Shown here: one piece after another, positions 1-9,282 of the stretch
Layout of the letters: every line of letters begins with the position of its first letter
How positions within the stretch are numbered: position 1 is the stretch's first letter
Source: Nitrospinota bacterium
Lineage (GTDB): Bacteria; Nitrospinota; Nitrospinia; JACRGO01
Direction: 5' to 3'
Length of the DNA: 17,902 nt
Assembly (NCBI GenBank): GCA_016212295.1
Contig: JACRGO010000064.1
Location: 1-17,902 of the forward strand
The notes under the pieces: generated by a model
Seen by the model: only the letters and a program-made list of their open reading frames with translations
What the model was told of the DNA's origin: nothing
The model's database searches: none
Made by a program: the position numbers and the translations under genes

Positions 1-130
1 ATGGCCTGTTGAAAAGGCGCCGTCATATATAAATTCCCCTCTTGAGAGGGGTGGCCGAAGGCCGGGGTGTGTTAAGAATTTCTCCGGCTATTTGCTTGCA
101 AGCCTTAATGTTTTTTTCAAGACAGCTTCT
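1..130 (-). repeat. ~130-bp palindromic dispersed repeat, copy 1
   Basis: Read on the minus strand, this segment aligns along most of its length with 9010-9140. Shared blocks include AGAAGCTG(T/C)CTTGAAAAAA, then TTGCAA, then GAAATTCT, then AACACACCCC, the perfect palindrome CCCCTCTTGAGAGGGG (36-51), and a distal block resembling TTGAAAAG...ATAAATTCCCC. A second small stem, GGCC-GAA-GGCC, lies at 53-63. It carries no ORF and sits just downstream of trpC. The element could be cut by the window edge. It is probably a non-autonomous mobile or REP-like element. Copy number and mobility are inferred; the homology is seen directly. Confidence 0.75.
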
Positions 131-190
131 AAGATTTTTTTGTATTTTTCCAATAACCATTCGCGCCTTTTGCCTTTACTATCTATCCAG

Positions 191-985
191 TTAAAAGCCA
201 GTAAGCTCCTTTAGTTTCAGCGCCGGGTCCTGGGATTTCATCAGGGAGGTCCCGATCAGGAACCCGCGGACCCCGTTTCTTTCCATTTCCACTACCTCCT
301 CCCTGGACTCAATCCCGCTTTCGCTGATGACTATTTTATCCCTCAGATGGTCCTTGTTTTTTTCCAGAAGGGACAAGGTGGTTTTGGGGTCGACCTTCAG
401 TGTCTTAAGGTCGCGGTTATTGATCCCAAGGAGGGCGAAGGGCAGGCCCAGGATCTTTTCAAGGGATTCCTGGGAATGGACTTCCACCAACGCGGCAAGG
501 CCCAGTTCGCGGCCGGTTTCAAGCAGAATTTTCAGGGAGTCGCGGTCCAGGTAATCTGCGATCAGGAGAAAGGCGTCGGCGCCGAAGACCCTGGCTTCGT
601 GGACCTGATAGGGGTCAAGGATGAAGTCCTTGCGGAGGATGGGCAATGTTGAGGCGTTTCGCGCCTCATTTAGATACCGGATATGGCCTGAAAAATATTT
701 TTCGTCGGTCAAAACGGAAATGGCCCTGGCGCCGCCGGATTCGTACATCCTGGCGATTTCCGGGACCGTTGCCCCCGGCCTGAAATTTTCCACTTTGCTG
801 CTTGGGGACCTGAATTTAATCTCCGCTATGATGGATGTCCTGCCTGGCCTGAAGGCGGATTGGAAATCCCGCGTGGATCCAAGGCCCTTGATGGTTTGCA
901 ACAAATCGTTCAAGGGCCTTTTTTCCTTGGCGGAAATCAGTTCTTTTTTCTTGTTTTCGAAAATTTCCCGCAGGATATCGCCCAT
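191..985 (-). CDS. trpC: Indole-3-glycerol phosphate synthase (TrpC)
   Basis: This enzyme closes the indole ring in tryptophan synthesis, converting carboxyphenylamino-deoxyribulose 5-phosphate to indole-3-glycerol phosphate. It is a cytoplasmic TIM barrel. The 264-residue product is the usual length for a stand-alone TrpC. Family active-site positions are all visible: E55 and K57 in AEIKFRSPS, K119 in LRKDFILDPYQ, E168 in LVEVH, N189 in INNRDL, and E222/S223 in ISESG. The phosphate-binding GFLIGTSLM comes near the C-terminus. The start is the natural N-terminus of the family (MGDILREIFENKKKEL) and lies 49 bp inside the 3' end of the HAD gene, so translation is probably coupled. No other trp gene is in view, so it is separated from the rest of the pathway here. 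Only repeat DNA follows; I saw no clear terminator. Confidence 0.97.
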   Translation of the reverse strand: MGDILREIFENKKKELISAKEKRPLNDLLQTIKGLGSTRDFQSAFRPGRTSIIAEIKFRSPSSKVENFRPGATVPEIARMYESGGARAISVLTDEKYFSGHIRYLNEARNASTLPILRKDFILDPYQVHEARVFGADAFLLIADYLDRDSLKILLETGRELGLAALVEVHSQESLEKILGLPFALLGINNRDLKTLKVDPKTTLSLLEKNKDHLRDKIVISESGIESREEVVEMERNGVRGFLIGTSLMKSQDPALKLKELTGF

Positions 986-1647
986 ATTACGTCATCCAAG
1001 CTCTCGCAAATGAAATCGGCTTCCGGAAATTCAATATCTTGGTTCAACTCATTGCGCACTACCACGCAGGGAATTCCAGCGGCCTTGCTTGCCTTAACTC
1101 CCTTTTCCGCGTCCTCCAGAACCAGGAGGTCCTTTGGTTTGATCCTCAATCCCCGCGCCGCTTTCAGGAATATGTCCGGGGCCGGTTTTTCCAGGGGAGT
1201 TGACTCCTTTCCAAGGACCAAGTGGAAGGTATTATGAAATCCGTTCAGGTCCAGAATGGCGCGAAGGTCGTCATTCCTGGAGCCGGACGCTATGGCCAGC
1301 TTGTATCCGGCGTCCTTGGCTATCTGGATCAGCTTTCTGGCTGAAGGAAAAAATTTGATCTCCCCGCTTCGGCAAAAGCCGGAATAGAAAATAAATTTTT
1401 TCTTTCTGATTTCAAGGGCGTCCAGGCCCTTTAATCCGTGCCTGTCTATCTCTCCCTGCGCCCCGTTCCCCTTTGAGGTGAACTCTATCCAGTATTCATC
1501 CGGGTTGATGGTGTGTCCGTGCTCTTCAAAGGCCGCGTTGTATGCCTTGTAGTGAAAAGGCTCGGAGTCCACAAGGAGACCGTCGAAATCGAAAATGATT
1601 CCCTTGCGGGATTGGAGCAGGATTTTAAGGTCGTTGGCTTTGGGCAT
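937..1647 (-). CDS. HAD-superfamily hydrolase, beta-phosphoglucomutase/phosphatase-like
   Basis: This 236-residue protein is a cytoplasmic haloacid-dehalogenase hydrolase of the subfamily that includes beta-phosphoglucomutase and sugar-phosphate phosphatases. Motif I is IIFDFDGLLVDSEP, with nucleophile D20 and acid/base D22. A helical cap follows (about residues 30-85). Motif II is the IASGS segment, the motif III lysine is in LEKPAPDIF, and motif IV is LVLEDAEKG. The substrate cannot be read from sequence. It follows cimA by about 160 bp of repeat DNA and its last 49 bp overlap trpC. The C-terminal tail (GKFSKTRKKN) is basic and is the part encoded in the overlap. The ribosome-binding site before the ATG is weak. 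The family call is secure; a specific gene name is not justified. Confidence 0.92.
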   Translation of the reverse strand: MPKANDLKILLQSRKGIIFDFDGLLVDSEPFHYKAYNAAFEEHGHTINPDEYWIEFTSKGNGAQGEIDRHGLKGLDALEIRKKKFIFYSGFCRSGEIKFFPSARKLIQIAKDAGYKLAIASGSRNDDLRAILDLNGFHNTFHLVLGKESTPLEKPAPDIFLKAARGLRIKPKDLLVLEDAEKGVKASKAAGIPCVVVRNELNQDIEFPEADFICESLDDVIWAISCGKFSKTRKKN

Positions 1648-1677
1648 GTTTGATTTAGTGGATCATAAAAAATATTA

Positions 1678-1813
1678 AACCACGAAGGACACGAAGACCA
1701 CGAAGTTTATTTTTTCGAGAAAAAAATGCATTTAAAAATCTTGAAACCAAATATCACTAATATTATTTTTTAAAAACTTATAATTCGTGAATATTCGTGT
1801 AAATTCGTGGTTA
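1678..1813. repeat. MITE-like element with CACGAA-type inverted ends
   Basis: The left end carries three spaced CACGAA units (CCACGAAGGACACGAAGACC and on). The right end carries three TTCGTG units (ATTCGTGTAAATTCGTGG at its core). Reverse-complemented, the right end matches the left in the order TAACCACGAA, CACGAA, CACGAA, so the two form imperfect terminal inverted repeats around an AT-rich core of roughly 70 bp. There is no ORF. The same motif family reappears at 9874-9920 and 17503-17519. This is typical of a non-autonomous dispersed repeat; mobility is inferred. Confidence 0.65.
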
Positions 1814-3454
1814 TTTATTCTTTTCAATCCTGGATTGTCCGCGTTTCGGCGGCTCGATCTTGTCCTTATGCAGCTTATACTCCAGGCTGTCGATCAGGGC
1901 CTGCCAGCTCGCCTCTATGATGTTTGAGGAAACGCCGACCGTCCCCCATTTGGCGCTTCCGTCGCCTGACTCTATCAGGACCCTCGGGCTCGCGGCCGCG
2001 CCGCTCTTTTCATCCAGGATGCGGACCTTGAAGTCGTACAGCTTCACATCCTTTAGCGAGGGATAAAATTTCACCAGGGCCTTGCGGATAGCGCCGTCGA
2101 GCGCGTCCACCGGACCGTTCCCCTCGGAGGCAGTGACTTCCAGGTGGTCGCCCACGTAAAGCTTCACGGTTGCCTCGGAGATAGGCTCCTCGTCCTCCTT
2201 GCGTTTTTCCACGATGACGCGGAAGCCCTTCAGGTCGAAATATTTTTTTTTCTTTTTCTCCGCCTTTTTTATCAATAGCTCAAAGGACCCCTCGGCGCCT
2301 TCAAATTGGAAGCCTTTATTTTCCAGGTCCTTAAGGGATTGAAGGACTTTCGTCACCGCGGGGTCGGAGGACTTCAGGTCTATCCCGTATTCAGCGGCCT
2401 TGTAGAGAATATTGCTCCTGCCGGCCTGGTCTGAAATCAGGACCCGTTGCCTGTTGCCCACCAGTTCGGGCCGGATATGCTCGTAGGTTTCCCGGTTTTT
2501 CCGGATGGCGCTCACATGGATTCCTCCCTTATGGGCAAAGGCGCTGTTTCCCACGTAAGGCTGATGCGTGCCGTGCCTGATGTTGGCCAGTTCATTCACG
2601 AAGCGGGACAGGCCGGTGAGTTGCGATAATTTTTTTGAGGAAAGGCATTCCATGCCCATTTTAAGCTGGAGATTAGGAATTACCGAGCATAGATTGGCGT
2701 TCCCGCAGCGCTCACCGAAGCCGTTGATGGTCCCCTGCGCCATGTCCGCTCCCAGGCCCACGGCTACCAAGGTGTTTGCAACGGCCATTTCTCCGTCGTT
2801 ATGCGTATGAATGCCCAAGGGGACGGAGATGGTCTTCCGCGCCATTTTGACGGCCCTTTCGATTTCGGCGGGCAAGCTCCCGCCATTTGTGTCGCATAGG
2901 ACTAGCCAGGCCGCCCCTGCGTCTCCTGCCGCTTCCAGGGCCTTGAGCGCAAAGTCCTCGTTGTTTTTGAATCCGTCGAAAAAGTGTTCAGCGTCAAAGA
3001 CCACTTCCTCGAATCTTGGCTTCAGATATTTGACGGTCGCGTGGATTAAATCAAGGTTTTCGTCCAATCCGATCCCCAGGACGTCCCGCGCGTGGAGGTC
3101 CCATGTCTTTCCGACTATAGTGGCCACCGCCGCCCCTGAATCCACCAGTTTTTTCAAAAGGGGGTCCTTTCCCGGCTTTGTCCCTGGCCTGTGCGTGGCG
3201 CCGAAGGCCGCAACCCTGGAAAAGCGGAGGGGCTCCCGTCTGATCCTTTCAAAAAATTCGTTGTCCTTTGGATTGGCCCCCGGCCATCCGCCCTCGATAT
3301 AATGCATGCCTATATCATCCAGCTTTCGGGCGATCCTCACCTTGTCCTCGGCGGAGAAGGAGATGTCCTCTGCCTGGCAGCCGTCGCGAAGGGTGGTGTC
3401 GTATATTTTTATTTTGCGCATGGGTTTAGTATAACGGTTCCCTGTTAAAGGCAT
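1811..3454 (-). CDS. cimA: Citramalate synthase (CimA type, 2-isopropylmalate synthase family)
   Basis: The predicted reaction is condensation of pyruvate with acetyl-CoA to (R)-citramalate, the first step of the threonine-independent route to isoleucine. The order is: catalytic HMGL-like TIM barrel (about residues 12-290) with IYDTTLRDG and the metal-binding [15 protein letters not shown]; a linker with HKGGIHVSA; and a C-terminal LeuA-type allosteric domain (about 410-530) ending in [20 protein letters not shown], characteristic of CimA rather than LeuA. The family N-terminus is normally [14 protein letters not shown] (Met12 here, position 3421). The upstream ATG at 3454 has the better ribosome-binding site (GAGGGG 9 nt upstream) and overlaps the stop of the MBL gene by 10 bp, so I kept 3454 and regard 3421 as the alternative. 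Feedback regulation by isoleucine is likely from the C-terminal domain. The homologous (R)-citrate/homocitrate-type synthases are less likely. Confidence 0.93.
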   Translation of the reverse strand: MPLTGNRYTKPMRKIKIYDTTLRDGCQAEDISFSAEDKVRIARKLDDIGMHYIEGGWPGANPKDNEFFERIRREPLRFSRVAAFGATHRPGTKPGKDPLLKKLVDSGAAVATIVGKTWDLHARDVLGIGLDENLDLIHATVKYLKPRFEEVVFDAEHFFDGFKNNEDFALKALEAAGDAGAAWLVLCDTNGGSLPAEIERAVKMARKTISVPLGIHTHNDGEMAVANTLVAVGLGADMAQGTINGFGERCGNANLCSVIPNLQLKMGMECLSSKKLSQLTGLSRFVNELANIRHGTHQPYVGNSAFAHKGGIHVSAIRKNRETYEHIRPELVGNRQRVLISDQAGRSNILYKAAEYGIDLKSSDPAVTKVLQSLKDLENKGFQFEGAEGSFELLIKKAEKKKKKYFDLKGFRVIVEKRKEDEEPISEATVKLYVGDHLEVTASEGNGPVDALDGAIRKALVKFYPSLKDVKLYDFKVRILDEKSGAAASPRVLIESGDGSAKWGTVGVSSNIIEASWQALIDSLEYKLHKDKIEPPKRGQSRIEKNK

Positions 3455-4281
3455 ATCTCCAGCCCCTCGTAAGCCGCGACTGTGCCGGGGAAGCGTTTTT
3501 TCGCGTTGGATTCAATTTCCTCAACCTTTACATCATCTCTGCCGTGGTGAAAAAGGGCCAACCGCTTGGCGGCGGTTTCCTTGACTAATTCCACGCCCAT
3601 CTCCCAGGTGCTGTGCCCCCATCCCTTACGCCCACCGCCGCCGTCGGCCCCTGAGTATTCCTCGGGCGTGTACTGGCTGTCAAAAATCAGCAGATCCACT
3701 CCTTTGGAAAATTTTGCTATCCTATCTTCCGATTCATCGGAATGCTCATGGTCGCATATATAAGCCACTGATTTGCCATTGAAGTCGACCCTGTAGCCGA
3801 AGGCCCTATTAGGGTGGTTTAGCTCAACGTTTCTTATGACGGCCTCGCCCACTCTAACGGATTCGTCAGCCTTCAACTCCTTGAAGCTTATCCTTGATGG
3901 CATGTCTCTTAGTCTGATGGGAAAATGGGGGGATATCATCTGGCCCCGGAGGGCGGTCTCGATGTCGGTGTCGGAATGTTTCAAGCCGTAGAGATAAACC
4001 TCCGCTCCGGCGATGAAAGCGGGCTTGAAAAATGGAAAGCCCTGGATGTGGTCCCAGTGGACATGACTGAAGAAGATGCAAAGTTTTTTATTTTTTCCGG
4101 AACCGAATCCATTGGCCATCATGTCCTGGCCCAATGGCCTTAGCCCGGTCCCTCCGTCAATGATGATGATCTCGCCGCCGCAGTCCACCTCCACGCAACT
4201 GGTATTGCCGCCAAATTTCAATGTCTCCGGCCCTGGCACAGGAATGCTGCCGCGGACTCCCCAGAATTTAACCTTAATCAT
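3445..4281 (-). CDS. MBL-fold metal-dependent hydrolase
   Basis: This 278-residue cytoplasmic protein belongs to the metallo-beta-lactamase fold, in the branch that contains RNase Z-like and class II cyclic-nucleotide-phosphodiesterase-like enzymes. It opens with [13 protein letters not shown], followed by the strand with IIIIDGGTG. The metal motif [15 protein letters not shown] has ligands H73, H75, D77 and H78. Further ligand candidates are the His of [13 protein letters not shown], the Asp of LLIFDSQYT and the late ALFHHGRDD. No signal peptide is seen. A GGAG lies 3 nt before the ATG, rather close. It is the first gene of the minus-strand group and its stop overlaps the cimA start, so the two are probably co-transcribed, although no biochemical link to isoleucine synthesis is evident. 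Substrate is unknown. Confidence 0.9.
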   Translation of the reverse strand: MIKVKFWGVRGSIPVPGPETLKFGGNTSCVEVDCGGEIIIIDGGTGLRPLGQDMMANGFGSGKNKKLCIFFSHVHWDHIQGFPFFKPAFIAGAEVYLYGLKHSDTDIETALRGQMISPHFPIRLRDMPSRISFKELKADESVRVGEAVIRNVELNHPNRAFGYRVDFNGKSVAYICDHEHSDESEDRIAKFSKGVDLLIFDSQYTPEEYSGADGGGGRKGWGHSTWEMGVELVKETAAKRLALFHHGRDDVKVEEIESNAKKRFPGTVAAYEGLEICL

Positions 4282-4676
4282 TTACTCCATGCCTTTCACA
4301 AAATGGCCATGAAAATTTTATTTTTAACGATGTTGGTCCGAATAAAAAGAAAGGCGGTTTTCAGCACGGAGATCAATTCTGGATTTCTAAGTGGCGTTTT
4401 TTCAGGCTAAATGCATCCAGGTTTATCGCCAATACAGGCAGGTGAATTTGCCCGGGCGCATAGGCCATATAACTCCCGCCATTGAGAGAAAATTTGTACC
4501 ACAATTTGGCTTTTAAAGCAAGCCGGCAACAGGGATATTTCATTGAATGGACACTGTGCGTTCTATTTTAAGACGGTTAATATGCTATAATGATTTGCCG
4601 TAATTTTCACCGGGCATTGCTGCATTGCTGATTTTTTTATCTGAAAACCGATCAGATTTTTTTACAGTAATTTGCC
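4282..4676. other. Intergenic region between divergent MBL and comEC genes
   Basis: There is no credible coding sequence here. It must carry the promoters of both flanking divergent genes. The only sharp signals are the extended -10 at 4583-4591 and the motif at 4561-4582, which recurs at 10739-10760. Small ORFs in this stretch lack ribosome-binding sites and family resemblance. Confidence 0.6.
4583..4591 (+). promoter_or_regulatory. Extended -10 promoter element upstream of comEC
   Basis: TGCTATAAT is a perfect extended -10 (TGnTATAAT), about 86 bp before the comEC start codon. No good -35 hexamer sits 16-18 bp upstream, which is expected for extended -10 promoters. Instead, the position is filled by a motif (4561-4582) shared with 10739-10760. 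Confidence 0.55.
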
Positions 4677-7148
4677 TTGTCCTCTTTTCTCAAAGCCCCA
4701 TCTTTTCCGGTTCTCGCGTCTTATATCGCCGGACTCCTTTTTCCACCGGACCCTGCGTCGGCCCTTGCCGCAGGCGCGTTGATTTTCATAGCCGCCTTTT
4801 ATTGCGTGAAAAGGAAAATCGCGGGGTGGGGCATTTTCCTTGCCGCCTTTTCCTTTTTTGTCCACGGGCAGATCATCCAGACCAGTCCCGCTTATCCGCC
4901 TGACCTTTCCCATGTTTATTACCAAGCCGCACGGCCCCAAAAGCTGGAATTGGTGGGGGTCGTGGATTCCCTGCCCGCGAAACTGGAACGTAAGACCAGG
5001 ATCATTGTGAAGGGAGAACGGCTATACTCCGGAAAGGAATGGCTGGCTGTTTCAGGCGATATACGCATTGATCTGTACGGAGAAGCGCCGGATTTACGCT
5101 ACGGCGACAGGGTGAGATTCTCCAAGGTGAAACTCTCGCGTCCGCGAAATTTCAGGAATCCAGGCGCGTTTGATTACGCGGGTTACCTCCAGAAGCTGGG
5201 AATTCATGTCATAGGGTGGTGCGGCGAAAAGGACTCGGTCGAGGTCCTTGCCAGGAACCAGGGATGGAAGTTCTGGAAGGCCGTTTACAATGTGAAAGAC
5301 AGAATGGAGAGTTACGCCGGCGAGACCATGTCCCCGCGAAACGCTTCCCTGTTCAACGCCATGGTCTTCGGCGAAAAAGGAGACCTTTCCAGTGAAGACA
5401 ACGAACTTTTCATTAAGACCGGGATCGCGCACCTGACAGCCGTTTCCGGACTCAACATAGGCTTCGTGGCGTTCACTTCCTATTTTGTCCTGAACTGGAC
5501 GGGGATCCGGTTCCTGATCCGGTTTTTTCCTCGGGCCGCGCTGGCTGGCTGGTCGGGCAGGCTCGCGGCCCTGGCCTCCATTGTCCCCGTTTTGTTCTAT
5601 GCACTTATAGTGGGCGAGATGGTTTCCTCCATACGCGCGGCCATAATGGGCGCGCTCTTTCTCCTGTCCATCGCCATAAGGAGGGGACATTTCCATTACT
5701 ACACCCTGGCCACCTCAGCCCTGGCCATTCTCCTTTGGAAGCCAGGCTCCTTATTCGACGCCGCGTTCCAGTTGTCCTTCGCCGCCGTGTTTTTCATCAT
5801 CTTCCTGTTTTCAAATTGGCTGAAACTCCCGGAAGACGCTTACTCTCCCCTGACCTCCACGGCTTTCGAGGAGTTCATGTTAAAGCACAAATACCTTTCC
5901 GGTTATTTTTTTACCAGTCTCTTCGCCGCGATAGGCGCGCTGCCTTTAACCGCCTTTCATTTTAATCGCGTGAATCCCTTGGGCCTGTTCATAAATCTCC
6001 TGGCCGTTCCTATCTCAAACGTCATTGTGACCCTCGGCCTGTTCCTCACTTTTTTGTCCTTGTTTTTATACCAAGCGGCTTCCTGGCTCGCTTTTGTTCC
6101 GGAATTCTGCGCGGCCTTGCTGGTAAGGATAGCGGAAGGCTTCGCTGTCTTGCCCCTGGCGTCGGTCAGGGTTTCCACGCCTTCTCCAGGACTTATCATC
6201 GCTTATTATTGGATGGTTATAGCGGCCACCATCTTCAAAAAAAATATTAAAAAGGCGTTGCTTGTTTCCTTGCCAGCCCTTTTGCTGCTGCCTTTTTTTC
6301 CAGGGGCGGAGTCACGGCATGACAGGGGCGGGCTTGCCGTGACTTTTCTGGATGTTGGACAAGGAGACTCTGCCTTGGTCCGGTTTCCCAATGGAAAGAC
6401 CATGCTGATCGACGGGGGACGGCTTTTCGGCGATATGGATTTGGGTAAATGGGTGGTTGGCCCGTTTATTTGGGACGTGGGAGTGGGAAAGGTGGATTAC
6501 CTGGTGGCCAGTCATCCTGATAGCGACCACATAGGCGGTCTTTTATATATCCTTGATGAGTTTGAAACAGGGATTTTGTATGAGAACGGCGATTCCTCCA
6601 AGAACAAGTACATGGAGGGTTTACGCGAAGCCGCGAAGTCCCGGGAAATTCCAGTGAGGGCGCTTAAATCCGGCGATCTGCTGCAAATAGACGGCGCTGT
6701 AGTGGAGGTATTGAATCCTGGAGAAATTTCCGCCGGACCACAGGGCAAGAAAGAGGAGAAGGAAAACAACCGCTCCCTGGTCCTGCGCGTGGGATGCGGC
6801 GAGGTCTCTTTTCTTTTCACTGGGGATATCGAGTACGGCGCTGAAGCGGCGATGATTAATTCCGGCAAGGGCCTTCATTCCACAATAATAAAAGTCCCGC
6901 ACCACGGGAGCGCCACCTCGAGTTCAATGGATTTTATCAAGGCCGTCCAGCCGGAAGTGGCGGTGATGTCAGTTGGAGCGGACAATATGTTCGGCCACCC
7001 TGAAACCAAGGTTTGGGGCAGATATAAGAAATCAGGCGCAATGGTCTTGAGCACCGCCCATTGCGGGGCGATTGAAATTTTCACCGACTGCAAGACGTAT
7101 CGGGTGAAGACGTCGGTAGATTGCGCTGACATTGGGAAGGCCGAATAA
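4677..7148 (+). CDS. comEC: ComEC/Rec2-family DNA internalisation channel
   Basis: ComEC is the inner-membrane channel that passes single-stranded DNA into the cytoplasm during natural transformation. The 823-residue product has the full architecture. First comes an N-terminal membrane and DUF4131-type region (about 1-200, starting PSFPVLASYIAGLLF). The multi-pass Competence domain follows (about 215-540), with the hallmark LTAVSGLNIG near residue 252. Last is a periplasmic MBL domain from about residue 555 (VTFLDVGQGDSALV) with LIDGG, H613-P-D-S-D-H618 and VPHHGS. The frame is closed by TAA at 4668, so the TTG at 4677 is the first possible start and gives the normal family N-terminus. The ribosome-binding site is weak, suggesting low expression. 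It converges on recJ with only 23 bp between stop codons. No other competence gene is in the window, so transformability is inferred only. Confidence 0.95.
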   Translation: MSSFLKAPSFPVLASYIAGLLFPPDPASALAAGALIFIAAFYCVKRKIAGWGIFLAAFSFFVHGQIIQTSPAYPPDLSHVYYQAARPQKLELVGVVDSLPAKLERKTRIIVKGERLYSGKEWLAVSGDIRIDLYGEAPDLRYGDRVRFSKVKLSRPRNFRNPGAFDYAGYLQKLGIHVIGWCGEKDSVEVLARNQGWKFWKAVYNVKDRMESYAGETMSPRNASLFNAMVFGEKGDLSSEDNELFIKTGIAHLTAVSGLNIGFVAFTSYFVLNWTGIRFLIRFFPRAALAGWSGRLAALASIVPVLFYALIVGEMVSSIRAAIMGALFLLSIAIRRGHFHYYTLATSALAILLWKPGSLFDAAFQLSFAAVFFIIFLFSNWLKLPEDAYSPLTSTAFEEFMLKHKYLSGYFFTSLFAAIGALPLTAFHFNRVNPLGLFINLLAVPISNVIVTLGLFLTFLSLFLYQAASWLAFVPEFCAALLVRIAEGFAVLPLASVRVSTPSPGLIIAYYWMVIAATIFKKNIKKALLVSLPALLLLPFFPGAESRHDRGGLAVTFLDVGQGDSALVRFPNGKTMLIDGGRLFGDMDLGKWVVGPFIWDVGVGKVDYLVASHPDSDHIGGLLYILDEFETGILYENGDSSKNKYMEGLREAAKSREIPVRALKSGDLLQIDGAVVEVLNPGEISAGPQGKKEEKENNRSLVLRVGCGEVSFLFTGDIEYGAEAAMINSGKGLHSTIIKVPHHGSATSSSMDFIKAVQPEVAVMSVGADNMFGHPETKVWGRYKKSGAMVLSTAHCGAIEIFTDCKTYRVKTSVDCADIGKAE

Positions 7149-7171
7149 GTACCTAAAATCCAAAATCGCGC

Positions 7172-8914
7172 TTAAGCTTCCTCGCGGACCCTGCAATCAA
7201 GGAGTTTCAACTGCAGCGCTACCCGTCCATTCCATTCATTCACCTGCGGATTGAACAGGACGTCAAACGAGGCGTTCTCAGAATCGATCTTGCTGAAGAA
7301 CCTCTCCATGCGAAAACCCACCGCCTCAATTTGAATTCCGCGGCTGTTTTGTATAAGGAATTTTATATGGTTCTTGTTCTGGCCTATGCGGACCACTTTC
7401 CCTATCGGCTTGACGTTCCTCGCGACAAAGGCTGGCGCCGGGTTTGAAATCCCGAATGGCCCAAGCGCCTCAAGGCGCCTCACGGCGTCCATGTCCAACT
7501 CGTCCAGGTTGATCTCCCCGTCGGCCCTGAGATTCTTTACAAGGTCCTCCGGCCGCAGCGCTTCCGCCGCCACCTGGGCGAATTTGCTCCTGAACACGGA
7601 AATTTTGTCCGCGTCGATGGTGAGTCCCGCCGCTGCCTCGTGTCCGCCGAATTCCCTTAAAAGGCCCGCGCATTCGCGCAAGCCCTTATAGATGTTGAAA
7701 GGACCGATGCTCCTGGCCGATCCCTTGCCCACCCCGTTTTCCACGGTGATTAGCACGACGGGCCTGTGGAAGGAGTCCACGATCTTCGAGGCGGCGATGC
7801 CGATCACCCCAGGGTGCCACTCCTCCGAGGCAAGGACAATAGTGAATTCGGTGTTGAGGTTGACCGATTTTTTCACCATGAGCCTGGCTTCTTCCACCAC
7901 CTTTTCCTGGAATTCCTGGCGCTCGCGGTTTTCGCGGTCCAGTTCCGAGGCCGACTCCATGGCCTTGGCCATGTCCAGGGAGACAAGCAGCCTGACGCCC
8001 CTGTCCGCTTCCCCCAATCGTCCGGCCGCGTTCAGCCTTGGGGCCAATTGAAAACCCACGCTGTAGGAGTTCAGTTTTTTTTCCATGAGGCCGGAAACGG
8101 ACTTCAATGCCCTGAGTCCTATTTTTTTAGTGCTTGAGAGTTCCTCAAGTCCGTGGCGCGCTAGGATATGGTTTTCGCCGGTTAAAGGGACCAAGTCCGC
8201 GATGGTCGCCAGCGCCACCAGGTCGAGATGCTTCTTGAGGTTTGGAATTTCCTGGAGGCGCCCTTTTTCCCGAAGCTCGGCGCGGAGGCCGATAAGCAGT
8301 TTGTAAATGATGCCCGCCCCGGACAGGAATTTATAGGGATATGGACAGTCTTCCTGGAGCGGATTCAGGATGGCCATGGCGGGCGGCAGCTCTTCAGGGA
8401 CCTGATGGTGGTCGGTCACGATCACCTCCATGCCCAGTTCCGCGGCCTTTTGAATTTCCCGCGCGGCCCCGATCCCGCAATCCGCCGTGATCACCAGCGC
8501 CGCGCCCTTTTCCTTCAAAGCCACTACTGCCTTCTCCTTCAGGCCATAGCCATCGGACATGCGGTTGGGTATGTAGTAATCAATCGGACATCCTATCTCC
8601 CGGAAGAAATGGACCATCAAGGCAGCCGAGGCGACGCCGTCAACGTCATAATCCGCGTAGACCCATATACTTTCCTTGCGCTGAATCGCCTGGAATATCC
8701 GGTCCACCGCCCGGCGCATTCCCTTCATAAGAAAGGGATCATGCATGTCCCGCAGCGGGGCGTTGAGAAAGGAGGACGCGGCGGCGGGGTCCGCAAGGCC
8801 GCGAAGGACCAGCACCCTGGCCAGCAGCGGGGGGACGCCGAGCGAATGCGATAGCTCCGAGACCCTTTCCTGGTCCGGCGCGGCTATGATCCAGTTTTTT
8901 TGATTTGGCTTCAC
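7172..8914 (-). CDS. recJ: Single-stranded-DNA-specific 5'-3' exonuclease RecJ
   Basis: RecJ degrades single-stranded DNA 5' to 3' in recombination (RecF pathway), mismatch repair and base-excision repair. The 580-residue length is standard. DHH-phosphoesterase motifs are intact: motif I WVYADYDVDGVASAALM (D88, D90, D92), motif II VITADCGIG (D145), motif III IVTDHH (D168, H169, H170), and motif IV ATIADLVPLTGENH. The DHHA1 region contains HPGVIGIAASKI and REFGGHEAAAGLTI, and a C-terminal OB-like domain follows (about 455-575). The start is GTG at 8914; the frame offers no better upstream codon and the ribosome-binding site is poor. The N-terminus (MKPNQKNWIIAAPD) is normal for the family. It converges with comEC. 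Confidence 0.97.
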   Translation of the reverse strand: MKPNQKNWIIAAPDQERVSELSHSLGVPPLLARVLVLRGLADPAAASSFLNAPLRDMHDPFLMKGMRRAVDRIFQAIQRKESIWVYADYDVDGVASAALMVHFFREIGCPIDYYIPNRMSDGYGLKEKAVVALKEKGAALVITADCGIGAAREIQKAAELGMEVIVTDHHQVPEELPPAMAILNPLQEDCPYPYKFLSGAGIIYKLLIGLRAELREKGRLQEIPNLKKHLDLVALATIADLVPLTGENHILARHGLEELSSTKKIGLRALKSVSGLMEKKLNSYSVGFQLAPRLNAAGRLGEADRGVRLLVSLDMAKAMESASELDRENRERQEFQEKVVEEARLMVKKSVNLNTEFTIVLASEEWHPGVIGIAASKIVDSFHRPVVLITVENGVGKGSARSIGPFNIYKGLRECAGLLREFGGHEAAAGLTIDADKISVFRSKFAQVAAEALRPEDLVKNLRADGEINLDELDMDAVRRLEALGPFGISNPAPAFVARNVKPIGKVVRIGQNKNHIKFLIQNSRGIQIEAVGFRMERFFSKIDSENASFDVLFNPQVNEWNGRVALQLKLLDCRVREEA

Positions 8915-9009
8915 TGGGTTATTTTTTCATACTGCATGCTTATAATCAAACCGGCTGTAAGAAAAGCTTAGCCATTCTCAGGCGCGGCATGATAAGTAAA
9001 AATAATTGA

Positions 9010-9140
9010 GAAGCTGCCTTGAAAAAATATTTTAGCCTGATTACCTTGCAACCGGCCATCGAAATTCTAAACACACCCCGGCGCTTCGCGCCACCCCTCT
9101 CAAGAGGGGAATTTATGGATGAGACCGTCTTTTCAATATG
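9010..9140 (+). repeat. ~130-bp palindromic dispersed repeat, copy 2
   Basis: This is the most complete copy. It runs from GAGAAGCTGCCTTGAAAAAA through ACACACCCC, the stem GGCGC-TTC-GCGCC (9080-9092) and the palindrome CCCCTCTCAAGAGGGG (9094-9109) to GAGACCGTCTTTTCAATATG. It is in opposite orientation to copy 1. The small stem differs from copies 1 and 3 (GGCC-TTC-GGCC) by changes on both arms that preserve pairing. Confidence 0.75.
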
Positions 9141-9282
9141 GACTATGAGGATTAAAGAACAAAAACTCGTGGCAAGGCGCTGGGGATCGTATAGGTATAG
9201 AGGAAGACACTGAAAATAATAAAGGTATCGAAGAAACCGCTGAAAATCATGCAGGCGGTGACTGAAAATTTATTTCTTTAAA

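Noticed and set aside
5094-5696. 200-aa minus-strand ORF antisense to comEC
   Set aside because: It is a shadow frame with no motif, opposite a fully conserved domain of ComEC.
9019-9213. 64-aa plus-strand ORF
   Set aside because: Its middle (NTPRRFAPPLSRGEF...) is simply the translation of the palindromic repeat copy 2, and it has no ribosome-binding site.
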